Shown here: positions 26,501-37,800 of the stretch, one piece after another
Position numbering within the stretch: the first letter of the stretch is position 1
Layout: each line of letters starts with the position of its first letter
Assembly: GCF_031877795.1 (NCBI RefSeq)
Contig: NC_133933.1
Coordinates: 73,115,730 to 73,179,729 of the forward strand
Length of the DNA: 64,000 nt
Source of the DNA: Strix aluco
Lineage: Eukaryota; Chordata; Aves; Strigiformes; Strigidae
Direction of reading: 5' to 3'
The notes under the pieces: generated by a model
Databases searched by the model: none
Told to the model about the DNA's origin: nothing
The model's input: only the letters and a program-made list of their open reading frames with translations
Position numbers and translations under genes: made by a program

Positions 26501-29440
26501 CCATACCTTATCCCAAACCCCAGAATCACGTGCATTTTAACATGGGCTGAGAGAAAAAAAGCTGACACAGGTTTTCCTGGATCAATTATGGTGTTGGGGA
26601 AGAACAGAAGATCAAGGAAAACAATACAAGAACTTTTAAAAGTATTTATAAAAATATTGCTGGTGAGTTACTTCCCCATTTTTCTTCAGGATCTTTGCAA
26701 TATTCTGTAAATAGTAAATGGCTAGTCTGCACAGTATTAAGAAATGACACTGCAAATTCTCACATACCGCCCCCTAGCCCCACTGAAATTAAACTACAAG
26801 AAGATAGAGCAAGTCACTGCACAGCTGGGGAGATGATCCTGGAGCAAGGAGATTTAGAACTGCTTAACATTTGGACAACGCCTTTTGAGATCTTCCTTAG
26901 ATTATGTCCATAAAAGCACTATTATGGTAAAAATAGATAGAAGAAATATAAACTACAATAGCATTTTTCCTCCCAGAAAATCATTGTAATCTAACAGTTG
27001 AGCAACCATTCTGACCATACATGGAAATTAAACATAAAATAGCAAAAAACTGTGCATCATCTTTTCCTTCCCTCTCCTCTCCACCTCCCTGAAACTGGGA
27101 TGATGTACATTTTAAACGAGGCTAACTTAAAGAAGAAAAGCTGATGCCAAGACTTTCCAGATCAAATACACAGCTGAGGAAAGAGAGGAGTGATAAATGC
27201 ACACATTACACATAGTTATAAAAATCATTTACAGCTTCTGTGCAAATTCACTACTGCTGAAGCATGTACCCCAGGTACTAAAGACAATTTGTACTTACCA
27301 TTATATAGCAGAAATATACCCAAATACCCAAATAATATACTTTCAGTAAATTAGCACATTACTCTGATGTTATTCATACTCATTTTTACACAGTAAGCCC
27401 ACTGTCACACAACAATTAACATGGCAAATTAAAGTAATAATAATATATAATATATTCATATGGAACAGAAAAGTTAATCGCATACATTTAAAGTATTTGC
27501 TCTGATTTTTCAGGTGCCAAAATTCAGCTTTGCATACCAAACTCGGAAAGCTGGTGTACAGTACCTCTCACTTTGAATGTTACTCACTTGGTTTTACTGA
27601 CACACCGTTGTTCCGTTGCGTGAAGCGAAAAGAAACATCGGCCTCTGACATTCCTTCCCTGGCGCTTTCAGGAAGATCATTCTTCTCCAACTAGCATCAC
27701 AGGGATGCAGGCACAGGCACCGGCTGCTTCTGCGCTGGCAGGAGGCTGAATCGCTGACAGTTTCACTGATGCGTTTCTCTATCGGATATAGGAAGCCAGA
27801 CAAGAGGCATAATCTTTTGTCACTGCACATGACTTGAAAACATGATATGAAAAGAAAACTATTTCTAAAAATAACTAGACAGCATGTGACTCTCAATGCT
27901 ACTTTCCTGGTGGTCAGCCCCCCGCCCCCCACAACCTGGATTCACATCCAGGAAAAGATTTATTTCAGTGAAACTCTTCTAGTACATACATCTAGTACAT
28001 ACATTCAGGCAGCTTAAGGATCAGAGGGCTCAACCCTGCCTTCCTCTGAGGTGTCGCAAAACAGAGGCACTCTAAGAAGAAACAGTGGCGGTGATCCTTC
28101 TGTAACACACATCTCCAACCCTGCAAATCCAGCTGACGTGGACCTACCCTAGTTTTAACTTGGCTGTCTCAAGTGCTGTCAGCATCCCAGCCATGGAAGC
28201 ACAGAAATCAGTACCCCTCCAAAACCCACCTGAGAAGCACCCAGGGTGGGGAAGCCTATGCTTTTAACCATAAGACCGTGGAGCTACTGAAGCATACAAA
28301 CTCCTTTAAAGCTAGCTTGGCTTCTGTGGTATAGAACCACCTTAATATTTGGTTGGTGTACCTTGCAGGTTCTGGGGCCAAAATCATCACTATATTTACA
28401 CTGGCAAATTTCCCCTTGGCTCAGAGTTACAGGAAACCAGGTACCCCTTTGCCTTGCTCTTCAACGAGGGGCACAGATTACCTGCTGGGACCAGGTGACC
28501 TCTCTCACCTAACCACATCCCCCTCTTTGCAGTGGCCTCAGGCCCTGGTGGTGCCTCAGTTTGAGCTGTCCTCTGCCTCCAGCGCTCCACAGCTTTGTCT
28601 CCTCAAGGACTGAAATGCCCCAGTTTTACTAAAGAAGCTGCTATAGCTATACAGACGTCCAGTACAGTTCTTGCAGTATGTAAGATATCTGACTGTATCT
28701 AATAGGGCCTGATTGTAGCCTCACATTTTATAAGTTACCTACATCACTGCACAGTAAAATTGCTCACATTGGAGAAAAGCAAGCTCCATCGCAATTGTTC
28801 AGGCCTGCTACTCTGAATGGTTTGGGATGAAATGAACCACTGGCTGAAGAGGGCGAGACAGAACTCTGGCGAGATGGAAACCAAACACCCAAACCTCCCG
28901 AGTAAATCCCTGAGGAAAGAGGTCTCCTTAAATTTGCTTTCAGACTTTAAAGCTTTTACAGATAAGGAGTATTTGCACAGTCCACAGGCATGAAGTCTGA
29001 AGCTTATCTATCTTAACTTGGAAAAGGTTCCTTATATAATACATTTCAGAGGCAGAGGGCTTGAGAACTAGAGAAATTTTCTTGCGTAGAGCAAACCCTC
29101 TTATATTACAGCCACTGCTTAAACAGGGAAAATTACTTTTGCTAGTACAGCTCACAGATCTACTTTGCTCGTGAAATCAACATGCCAGAGGAAAAAGCAC
29201 TTATGCAGATGTAATCTGCATCGATGGCAGAGTTTTCACTCCTCTCACAGAAACCCTACCGAACAAAGCAAAGTCACAGATCCCTGTCTATCATGTAAGG
29301 GGGCGCTGACAGCCCCAGGCAAGCGAACCGCCAATCTGGCTTCCCCTGTGGAGCACCGGGCTTCCTTCCACCTGAAGTAGGCCTTTTGATCGGCTCTCCC
29401 CTGCAGACCAAACACCGAAAACCGGAGAAGCTGTGGTCTT
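23541..29440. other. Non-coding stretch between the two CpG islands
   Basis: AT-rich, with no recognisable exon or RNA gene. A perfect 13-bp tandem duplication (tctagtacataca twice) lies at about 27978-28003. A TA/CA-rich run, tatatatacacatacacacacc, lies at about 25231-25252. If both islands are NCOA7 starts, this would be the intron between alternative first exons on minus. Confidence 0.45.
27978..28003 (+). repeat. Perfect 13-bp tandem duplication
   Basis: tctagtacataca occurs twice head to tail. It is a small local duplication with no known function. Confidence 0.75.
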
Positions 29441-30060
29441 TGTTTCCACAGCCTGCCTAAAAAACGATTAAGACGGAGCGGAGGAAATAGCCACCAGCAC
29501 GCCCGGCCCTCCCCTCCTGGGAGCGGCCGGCCGGGATTTGCAGCGCAGAGCCCTTGGCTGAGGAGGCCCCGCCCGGAGCCGTTACAGCAACACCCCGCAC
29601 AGACAGGCGCTGTAAGGAACAGCGTGAACAGGCAACACGAAATGAGCGAAACCAACCTCGCTCCCACCGGGGGCTGCCTCCGCCCAGAGGCGCGGGGCGG
29701 CGGGAGGGCCCCGGCGGGCGAAGAGAGACCCGGCCCGCCCCGGGCGCCTTCCCCCCAACGACCCGGCCCTGCCCCGGCCGCGTAGTTCTCGCCCGTCGCG
29801 CTGCGCGGGGCCCACCTGCAGCCGCTCCCGCACCGCCAGGCTGGCGGCGCGGCCAGGGGCTGTGTCCCGCCCGGCCGCCCACCGCCATCCCGCCTCCCGC
29901 CCACGGCGAGGGCCCCTCACCAGCCCCGCCTGAGGCGCCCCCTCTCCTCCCCACCCCGCCGCCAACCCCCCCTTCTGTGGGGTGGAATGGAACGTCCCTC
30001 CCTACGCACAGCTGCCTCCGGGGCTTGGTACCGCCCGGAAGGGGGGGCGTAAAGAGGAGA
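29440..30060 (-). promoter_or_regulatory. CpG island 2: putative NCOA7 promoter next to a tRNA gene
   Basis: A second CpG-dense island lies 70-690 bp to the left of the tRNA-Glu gene. On the minus strand there is a strong donor-like site, GGCTGCAG|GTGGGC, with exon end at base 29816. The arrangement (HEY2, then tRNA-Glu-CTC, then the NCOA7 start) matches what I recall of the human locus, where a tRNA-Glu(CTC) lies roughly 1 kb upstream of the NCOA7 start. That memory is the main reason for the gene assignment. The sequence itself shows only an island plus a donor-like site. The direction of transcription is inferred. Confidence 0.58.
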
Positions 30061-30128
30061 AAGGAGTGGGGCGGCAAGGTTCGGGAAGAAACCACTCTTG
30101 AGGAAGGAGACAGAAAGCGGTGGATGGA

Positions 30129-30200
30129 TCCCTGGTGGTCTAGTGGTTAGGATTCGGCGCTCTCACCGCCGCGGCCCGGGTTCGATTCCCGGTCAGGGAA
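30129..30200 (+). tRNA. tRNA-Glu (anticodon CTC)
   Basis: A 72-base cloverleaf. The acceptor stem TCCCTGG... pairs with ...CAGGGA and is followed by A at 30200. The D arm contains TAGTGGTTA. The anticodon stem CGGCG/CGCCG (30155-30159 and 30167-30171) encloses the loop CTCTCAC, with anticodon CTC at 30162-30164, reading the GAG codon. The T arm is CCGGG-TTCGATT-CCCGG. Internal Pol III promoters are intact: A box TGGTCTAGTGG (30136-30146) and B box GGTTCGATTCC (30179-30189). There is no intron, and CCA is not encoded, as expected in eukaryotes. A T5 terminator follows six bases later. It agrees with the vertebrate tRNA-Glu-CTC consensus without any change I can see, so it is probably functional rather than a tRNA-derived SINE. 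It is an isolated single gene. Confidence 0.98.
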
Positions 30201-30206
30201 GTGTAA

Positions 30207-30211
30207 TTTTT
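30207..30211 (+). terminator. Pol III terminator of the tRNA-Glu gene
   Basis: A run of five T starts six bases after the last tRNA base. Further T runs (ttttct, ttttt) lie just downstream as back-up terminators. Four or more T on the sense strand is the normal Pol III stop. Confidence 0.9.
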
Positions 30212-31227
30212 CTTTTCTCCTTTTTCTGACTCTTTTGTATTTTAGGGTTCTCCCCGACCCTCTCCTTCTGCTTTTACAATTCAGGGAGCATTCGTCCGGC
30301 TGCTGCTCGAGCCCGAGGCGTCGGCGTTGCTGCCCAGTGGCGTGTTGTAAGACGCACTTGGTGCTTTGGAGGAGTCACGCATGAAGGGAGTGTGCAAAGT
30401 CTCAGCGCCCTGTGCAGAGCGGGCAGGCAGGGGAAGCCTGCCCAGGTGTAGCATCTGTCTGGACATCTTCCCTTCACAAAACTGCCTGTGGACACCCCAC
30501 GTTCACCCACAGGATTTCTAGGACTCAGCAGAGGGCTGCTGAGCAATGTGTGCCTAGAGGGGCGTTGGCAGGCCTGTTGGCCAGCACTTAAAAATACCAT
30601 ATTCAATGGGTTTTTTGGCTGCTCTGACAGCTAAGGGTGTTGCCACACCTATCCCCCCACAGATGGAATGATCACCTGGTGCCATCATGAATCTTTGAGC
30701 CATGGCAGTGGGGACCCCCTTAGCTGTCGCTGGTGTGTGCATGCCTCTCTGACCGAGTGTTTTTTCCCTCAGAGAAGGTGGGAAGGGTTTGTCCCCTGTG
30801 TCTGTCCTGGCAGGAGGAGGGCTGCCATTCTTCATGGTGTTTGCTCACCTGAGGAGCAAACAGACTGTCTCTTTGCAGTGTATTTGCACAGCTCCCACTA
30901 TCAGGGTTGTTGGGTATATGGTTAGGGGGGCAAGAGAGATCCTAGATATTCACTGCCTCCTGCAATGAAGCCCTCACTGTAAGAGGTAACATCATCACAC
31001 CTTCTCAGCTCCTTAAAAACAGTGTAGGTGCCCTGGCAGGTGGGGAGGAGAGAGGTGATGAGAATGGGGTAAAGCCTTTTCCAGTCCTGTGGCAGCAGGG
31101 TGCCTCCCCTCCTCCTCTAGGAGCTCCCAGCTCTGTCCTGTAGCACATCACATCACCTGCACATCCAAACCCACACCCAGGGCTCCAGCAAGAGCTGCTT
31201 TTCTTTGATGTTGGATCAGTGCCTGCT
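30212..31227. other. Non-coding spacer between the tRNA gene and LTR copy 2
   Basis: Moderately GC-rich sequence with no gene or repeat that I recognise. Confidence 0.5.
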
Positions 31228-31821
31228 TGTGGTGGGCTGACCTTGGTTGGCCACCAGGTGCCCACCCAGCTGCTCTCTCACAACCCCTCCTCAGCAGGAT
31301 GGGGAGAAAATAAGATTAAAAACTCCTGGGTTGAGATAAGGGCAGTTTAATGAAAGAAAGCAAAGGCCATGTGTGGATGCAAAGCAAAAAAAAAGAAAAA
31401 AAGACTTATTCTCTACTTTGCATCAGCAAGTGATGCCCGCTGACTTTCTGGGAAACAAGGCCCCAGTACACATAGCAGCTGCTTTGGAAGACAAATGCCT
31501 TAAAAACAAATCCTTCCTCCGACACTTCTCTTAGCTTTTATTGCTGAGCATGACAGTTATGGTAGGGAATATCCCCTTTGGTCAGTTTGGGTCAGCTGTC
31601 GAGGCTGTGTCCCCTCCCAATCTCTCCCCACCTGCTCCCCAGCCTACTGACCTTGGGAGGGGGGAGTGTTGGAGAGAGAGCCTTGATGCTGTGGGAGCAC
31701 TGCTCAGCAGTAGCCAAAATGCTGGTGTGTCATCAACACCCTTCTAGTTACAGATATAAAGCACAGCACTATGAGGGCTGCTATGGGGAAAATTAACTCC
31801 ATCCCAGCCAGACCCATTACA
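31228..31821 (-). mobile_element. Solo LTR of the same avian endogenous retrovirus family, copy 2 (594 bp)
   Basis: The plus strand reads TGTGGTGGG...CATTACA, flanked by a perfect 5-bp target duplication CTGCT (31223-31227 and 31822-31826). Reverse-complemented, its start (TGTAATGGGTCTGGCTGGGATGGAG...) matches the start of the LTR at 4639. The 18-base block at 31788-31805 is 17/18 identical to 4655-4672. A perfect 17-base block (31584-31600) and an atgctcag block follow in the same order. The element therefore reads on the minus strand. Where copy 1 has TATATAAA, this copy has CAATAAAAG (31533-31543), so the TATA box is altered. ATTAAA on minus (31346-31351) is a likely poly(A) signal. No internal retroviral sequence is attached, so it is a solo LTR. 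The perfect duplication shows insertion boundaries have not been rearranged. Confidence 0.9.
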
Positions 31822-33992
31822 CTGCTGCAGATAAAACAAGAAATACCGATAATAAATGAATATAATAGCTTAGACAGACTGCAAAAGAGAGGCGAGCACA
31901 CCTGGTGGATTATGCTTTAGCAGGGATCCTCCTTGCTGCCAGGATCCAGCTATGGCCCTTGCATCACCCATATAACTCCTTAATACTGGCAGGCCACACT
32001 TCATGCAGGAATACTTTGCCCTGATGTGAAAACACCACTGGAAATAATGGCTTTGGCTGCCTTTTCCAGGGTGTGCCAGAGGCGTACTGCAGTCTGGGCT
32101 GTCCTCCAATGCAGATAGAAGTGTCTCACAAGAAATCCCAAGGTCCTCCACTATATTTTTTATGACAAAGAAGCTGCAAGGGGGTGCAAAGGGATAGGAT
32201 CACCTTTGCTAAGGCAGAAAGCAAACAATCAAAAGGGCTGTCATCACCCTTTAGATATTAAGAAAAGCTGCCAAATAATAGTTAAACACAAGGACCAAAG
32301 GATGCAACCTAAGGAACTACTGCTTTCCTATGAATGGAGGTTGTTAACAGTGGGCTGGGCAAGCATCTCGTCAGCGGTCTCAGACTGGGCCAATGGAATA
32401 GCTCAGTGGGCCTCCTAAGATCCTGGAAGTCCTAATTTTATTATTTTGTCTTGGACTTTCCACTATAATTATCAGTTTACATGCGTTGCACTGAGATAGC
32501 TCTGTAGGGCCCTCAGACTTCCCTATCTCTCTTCAGTCTCAGTGAAATGCCTTACCAAATTGGTGGAAGAAGTTGCTGTTTTCTACCTCAGAAAATGATG
32601 GGTCATTTTAGAAGCAGCTGAAGTGAATCTGAGGTGTTGACTAGTTTACCATAAAATGTCTAGGTATGGTTTTACAGAAAGGAACAAAAGAAGCATTTCC
32701 TTTGGTTTTAACTCATTTTATAGCCGTATGTTTGCCTGCTCTTAGCACCCTGAGTCCAGCTTTAGAGTCATCTGAGAAAGGATAATCATATGTAAGATTT
32801 TAGAAACGTGGCAGAAGTCACCAGAATAGCTCTTGCACACAAAGAAAGAGTACCATTTCCAGTACATTGCTAGGAACGGAAGCATAGCCTCTGAAGAGGC
32901 TACTTAATGGCCTTCCCAATCCTTTTTCAGTCTGATGCCAGACCTGAAACTTGCCCTCGTGCTGAGCATAAATATCCACTCGGCAAGGAGTGGGAACCAG
33001 TCTTCTTGCTGGTGTCCTACCACTTCAGGTCCCAATGTAATTAAAGGTTTGGGGTGAAAAGGCTCCAGGATCACTGTTCACTTTCAGTGTGGGTTTAACA
33101 GTTACGTCAGTTTCTGACTTGCTGTTTCCTGGGCCTTAGACTAATGTGATAGAGGGGAAGGAACAGGGTACTTGTTTTTAAAAGGTGGAAGAAACATCCT
33201 TCCTAGAGTCTTTGCTGATATTTTTAAAGAAGTAACTCATGACACTGGCATGCTGAGGCCCCAGAAAAGGTAGGCTATTTTGCAGAGGACTGGCAGTACA
33301 ATCAAAAGAACATTATAAAAGCAATGTGGCACATGGCTGCACAGGCTAGAACAGAGGTATCTGAAACAAATATAAGATCAATGTGGTTTTCTTATTAGTT
33401 TTATTATAATTTGAAGCATTTGAAGTGTAGCTGAATTTTCTTCTAACTGTGATATATTCTGAGATACTGGATCACAAATATTTTTACTTTCACTTCTGTT
33501 CTTCCTCAAAAGCTTGACCAATTGCCTTCCATCTCACAGCAAAGGTTGATGGGAATGCACTGCAGTAGAAATAAGGAAGGTAGACAATACTGTAGATCAA
33601 TTTAAACCAGCAGCAGAGTTTCTGGTTAAGACTGTTAACTCTCACTTTTTATGCTTTATTGGAAAATTTGGGAACAGGAGCTTTCGCATCCAAACTTGAT
33701 CTTTTATCTCTGGCATTAACTTTTCTTTCTGGCTACCACTTTTCATTTATAGACCTACTTTAATTCTGCTTCGAAAGTTTTTTCTAATCTCATATGAAAT
33801 ACTTTGCCTGTGAGTGAACATGAAATTTTGCAAGACTTTTACAAGCAATAGACTCTAGAAAATGAAAGCTCTCAGTTTTTTTCTAAAGGCATATTTTCCA
33901 CTTGCCCTCATATTTCACTTCTATCTGAAGGACATACAGTCATGCAGTCATTGGATTTACTCTGTTCCCAGGACATTCTGGTGGCCGCTTAT

Positions 33993-34018
33993 CCCCCCCC
34001 CTTTTTTTTTTTTTTTTT
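33993..34018 (+). repeat. C9-T17 polypyrimidine tract
   Basis: Nine C directly followed by seventeen T, giving 26 uninterrupted pyrimidines. The purine complement would be G/A-rich, a composition that can adopt triplex structure. Confidence 0.85.
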
Positions 34019-34829
34019 CTGTTGTGGACATAAACAGGTACAACTTCGTGCTATCTACAGGGCAACAAGCTTCTGCTCATTGATAAAAATATCGTTTGAA
34101 CATGCCACGAGGTGGCACCCCAGTCCCGTGTCTGCCACCAGCCGTCCGCACCCCCCGGCATGGTCCCTGCTCTGAAGGTTTCAGATTTAATTCCATAGGT
34201 TAACATTGTGCCCGTTTAATTCCGATGAGCTGTACAGTAATGAAGGCTTTGTATTTGCTGATAAAGCCAACTTTATGTACAGATGAAGCTGTAATCAAGC
34301 CAAATCATATGCAAGGTGTTTCCTTGAGTCTAAGGCTGTGCATGGAAGCTTTAGAAGCTGCCTTTTAAACAGCCTTAATGTGACATTTAAAAAAGAGAGG
34401 TTACAAAGGATTATCAGGACTGTGACTCAGATTCTTTAACACCTTAGTCTACCTGTGGCATTTATACATTGATGATACATGCCATTACCAGAGTGACAAA
34501 GAACACTGTGACCCTGGACATCCTCACAGCTGCTCCCTCAGGGGCCAGCGACATTTCTGCTTTTTACCTGTAGATTTTGAACTGAAGATCATGCAGCAAG
34601 TCTGTGCCAAGGCAAAGGAAGGAACCAGAATTTCTGTGTCACAGGTCAGGATCCCAGGGCATCAGCTGCCTGGGGAGACAAGAAGAGTCTGGTTTTGTTC
34701 CCTCCTGCACAGATTCACAAGGCTGGTGAACCATGGGAGCAGTCTGTAGTATGACTTTAGTGCTGTTGTCACCATGGCAGTCAAAGGACACAAACAAGGC
34801 AAAGTGTTTACTAAACTGCTTGAGATGGG

Positions 34830-34855
34830 AAAAAAAAAAAAAAAAAAAAAAAAAA
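34830..34855 (+). repeat. A26 homopolymer
   Basis: Twenty-six consecutive A after TGAGATGGG. It could be the tail of an old retrocopy or a simple mononucleotide repeat. No parent transcript is recognisable upstream, and no flanking target duplication was seen. Confidence 0.8.
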
Positions 34856-37800
34856 GATGCTTTCAGGCACACAATCCCTTCTCCAGACCTTTTTTTCACT
34901 CCTCCTATTAGCTCTCCCCAAGATCCTTTCTGTAAAATACTGCTGTCTTAAAACATAACTGTAAATCTCTTTCCTAGGTACAGATTAATTATGCAACACC
35001 TCCCGGACAGTAAGATAAACTAAAAAACCACAACTACCTCATTTCAAATCCTGCTAGGACTGTCCCTCCAGAACTACAGTTGGAAAATTTACTCTGAATC
35101 ATATTTTAAGAGAAATTATTTTATCCAAACCAAGGCATTTTATTTAAGGTGATGGTAATGAAAGTCCAATGAAGATTTAATTACCACACACAGATCTACA
35201 TAATACTATCCAAGGACCATTTTCCAAAAAAGTCCTTTTACAGGAGCAATTGCCATGTCCTATTAAGAAGTGCTCTGATCATGAAATTATGAAAGCTCTG
35301 ATCCTTTTAAAAGCCTCAGCTTTTTCACTTATGTGCTGAAAATCTGCTTTCTAGACCCTTTTTATTACTGCCCTGTGGCTACAGTCAATCATTACCTTCT
35401 GCTTTTTCATGCTTTGTTTCCCATGTGCTCTTTTGATTAATCACATTTTAGTAAACTATATTGACAACGTTATTATGCTGTGCCTAATCTTTGTCTTGCT
35501 GGCAGGAAAATGGAGCTGGGAGGTGCCAGCTTCCCCCGAAAGCAGAAAAATAATAACAGACTATAAATTGATATTACAACACATGCTCTGGCTGATGGTG
35601 CTGCCCGCTGCGTGTAACAGGGAAAAGCAGTGACCCAGGCAAGGCCAAGACAGCTGATGGAGTGTGGCCTCGGCAGGGTGCCTTCTGCAGCTCTGCCGCC
35701 AAGCAGCTATGCACCCAAACTGGCCCTGCATCCTTTGCAAGGGATTTTTTGACATAAACGACAACTCTGTGTTCCATAAATGGCTTAATTGGTATTGTGT
35801 AAGCTGCAGTTCTGTGCAAGAGATCCAGCAAAATAAATAAAAGAAACAGAAATGACCTTCCCCTCCGTTCAGATAAGAGACTGCCTGTCTGATTCTATCA
35901 GGATGAAGTTTTGCAGTATATATTCTTCAATTTGTTTGTTCTCAACCCCATGTTGGGTGGAAAGTCTCAGCTTCAGATTTGTTTGGACTGTGGCCTTGGG
36001 TCAATCGAAATGGAGCATCTTGCTGTAGCCTGCTGTGTGACTTTCATCCCTCCCACCATACTGCACTCATCTCCCCTTAAGTAAGCAAGCTGAAATTGAG
36101 TGTGAAGCACATGAGACGATGAGCCCGGGCTCCCATCACTGTGACTCCCCTGCCTGCTGCAAGGCTCACAGGGAGTCCTTGTGTGCATGCCAGGCCTGGT
36201 TCTGAAGTGCTCACCTTTGGGGTCCCCACAACAACCTCCCCAAGTCCGGGTTTGGTGAGAAACAACTGACGGGAGCTGCTGGTGGCTCTGGCTGGGAATG
36301 CAGGCAATATGCAGCAGCTTGCTGTGACACGCTGTACTGCCACACTTCTTCAGAAACACAGAAATTTAGAAGAGGCACCCATCCCCCTCACCTGTCTGCT
36401 TTCTTGGTGACCACACTCCGTTGCTTGGCTGCTTGGAGTGGGTAACTCACAGCAGCATGAGATAAACACGCTGCAGGCAGTGATGCCTACAGGCGGGCAA
36501 GAGTTACCTCACCCCACGCATGGCAGCAATCCCCCCGTGACAGCTCAGAACAGCAATACCCAGAAGTAGTGTCCTCTGCTTATTCATTCCCATCATGTTG
36601 GTATCCTTACAGTTACTTCAGCAATTTTGAAAACCACGTATCTTAAAATCTTTTGTACCTAGTATTCGTTACAGTTTGCTGATCCTGCTTTAAGAGTAAA
36701 AAAATGTATGGTTAAAAGTAATTTAATAAATTCTCCTTCTCTTCTGGTCATACAATTTGAAGGGGATTTTTCTTCCATGTTATCCCTTATGCCATCAGAA
36801 ATTTGCCTCCCTCAGTAGCATCTGGGCTCCAGGACAGCTACTATCTTCTGTTAACTGGAGGCTTATGGGAAGGGCTAGAAACCCTGCTTAAGGGTGCTGA
36901 CAAGATGATCATGGGTTTGGAGACAGTATTTCCTCTGGAGTCTGAGGTCTAATTAGACAAGATCAAGGACAAGAAACTAAATAACAGTATTCCAACTTTA
37001 CAGGTGGGTAGCCAAGAAGCAGACTAACAAACAGTTGTATTTCTGATGTATTTAAACACTCAAAAGGAGCTCGACACCTAAATATTTTTACAAATCAGAC
37101 AAATGAGAATACATCCTCTAAAGTTTTGGTCCTGCAGGGGCTTAAAAGCATGAGTAACTTCATTTATATGAATAGCCCCACTGAAGAGGAATAGTTTCTC
37201 TGTGCCCCTCAGAGGAACATTCTTAGTCCCTCTGCAGGATCAGTCCTTAAGGGCATATTGGTGATGAACTATCAGACTGATTTTGAAAAGCAACAGGGAA
37301 ACCCCGCCTTAGCTGAAAAAGTTGTGCACATCAATGGTAGCTAAAAAATCTCTGTAATGTGCCCAGCTTTTCTTCCCTTAAAAGGTTATATACAGAAAAA
37401 AAGGTCTTTATTTCACCTTTTTTTGTCTCCAGTTTCAACCACAGGCACAGAAATACCCCACTGCAAAAGCTGGGCATATGGACAAGCAGGTTTTACATAT
37501 TTATATTGAATTATTACTTCTCTATTGTTTTGTTGGTGGCTACTGCTATTGGGCATCCTTGGGTTTTGACGGTCACATCAAAGGAGCTGCTCTGGCGTGA
37601 GAACCGGTCAAAGTGAGCCAGATAATTCATGGATTTATTACTGAGGTCGGTTCCCATGATTGTCAGTGGGCAGCAGCCACTGCTGTGTCGTAATCCTTAT
37701 TCTCTCGGTAAGGCACATACTGCCTTAAAAAGGTTTAATGATCCAATAGTGATTTACTAATGGGAATCTTTCTTGTGGGTTTACCAGGCCTTGAAGGAGG

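Noticed and set aside
29245-30150. Open frames of about 200 codons on both strands at 29.2-30.1 kb
   Set aside because: They have the same CpG-island artefact composition, with no recognisable domain.
31541-31796. Small plus-strand open frames at 31.5-31.8 kb
   Set aside because: They lie inside the minus-strand solo LTR, which has no coding capacity.
34735-34855. Possible retrocopy ending in A26, with a short ATG-led stretch just before it
   Set aside because: The frame is short, matches no protein I recognise, and has no visible target duplication. It is left as a homopolymer.
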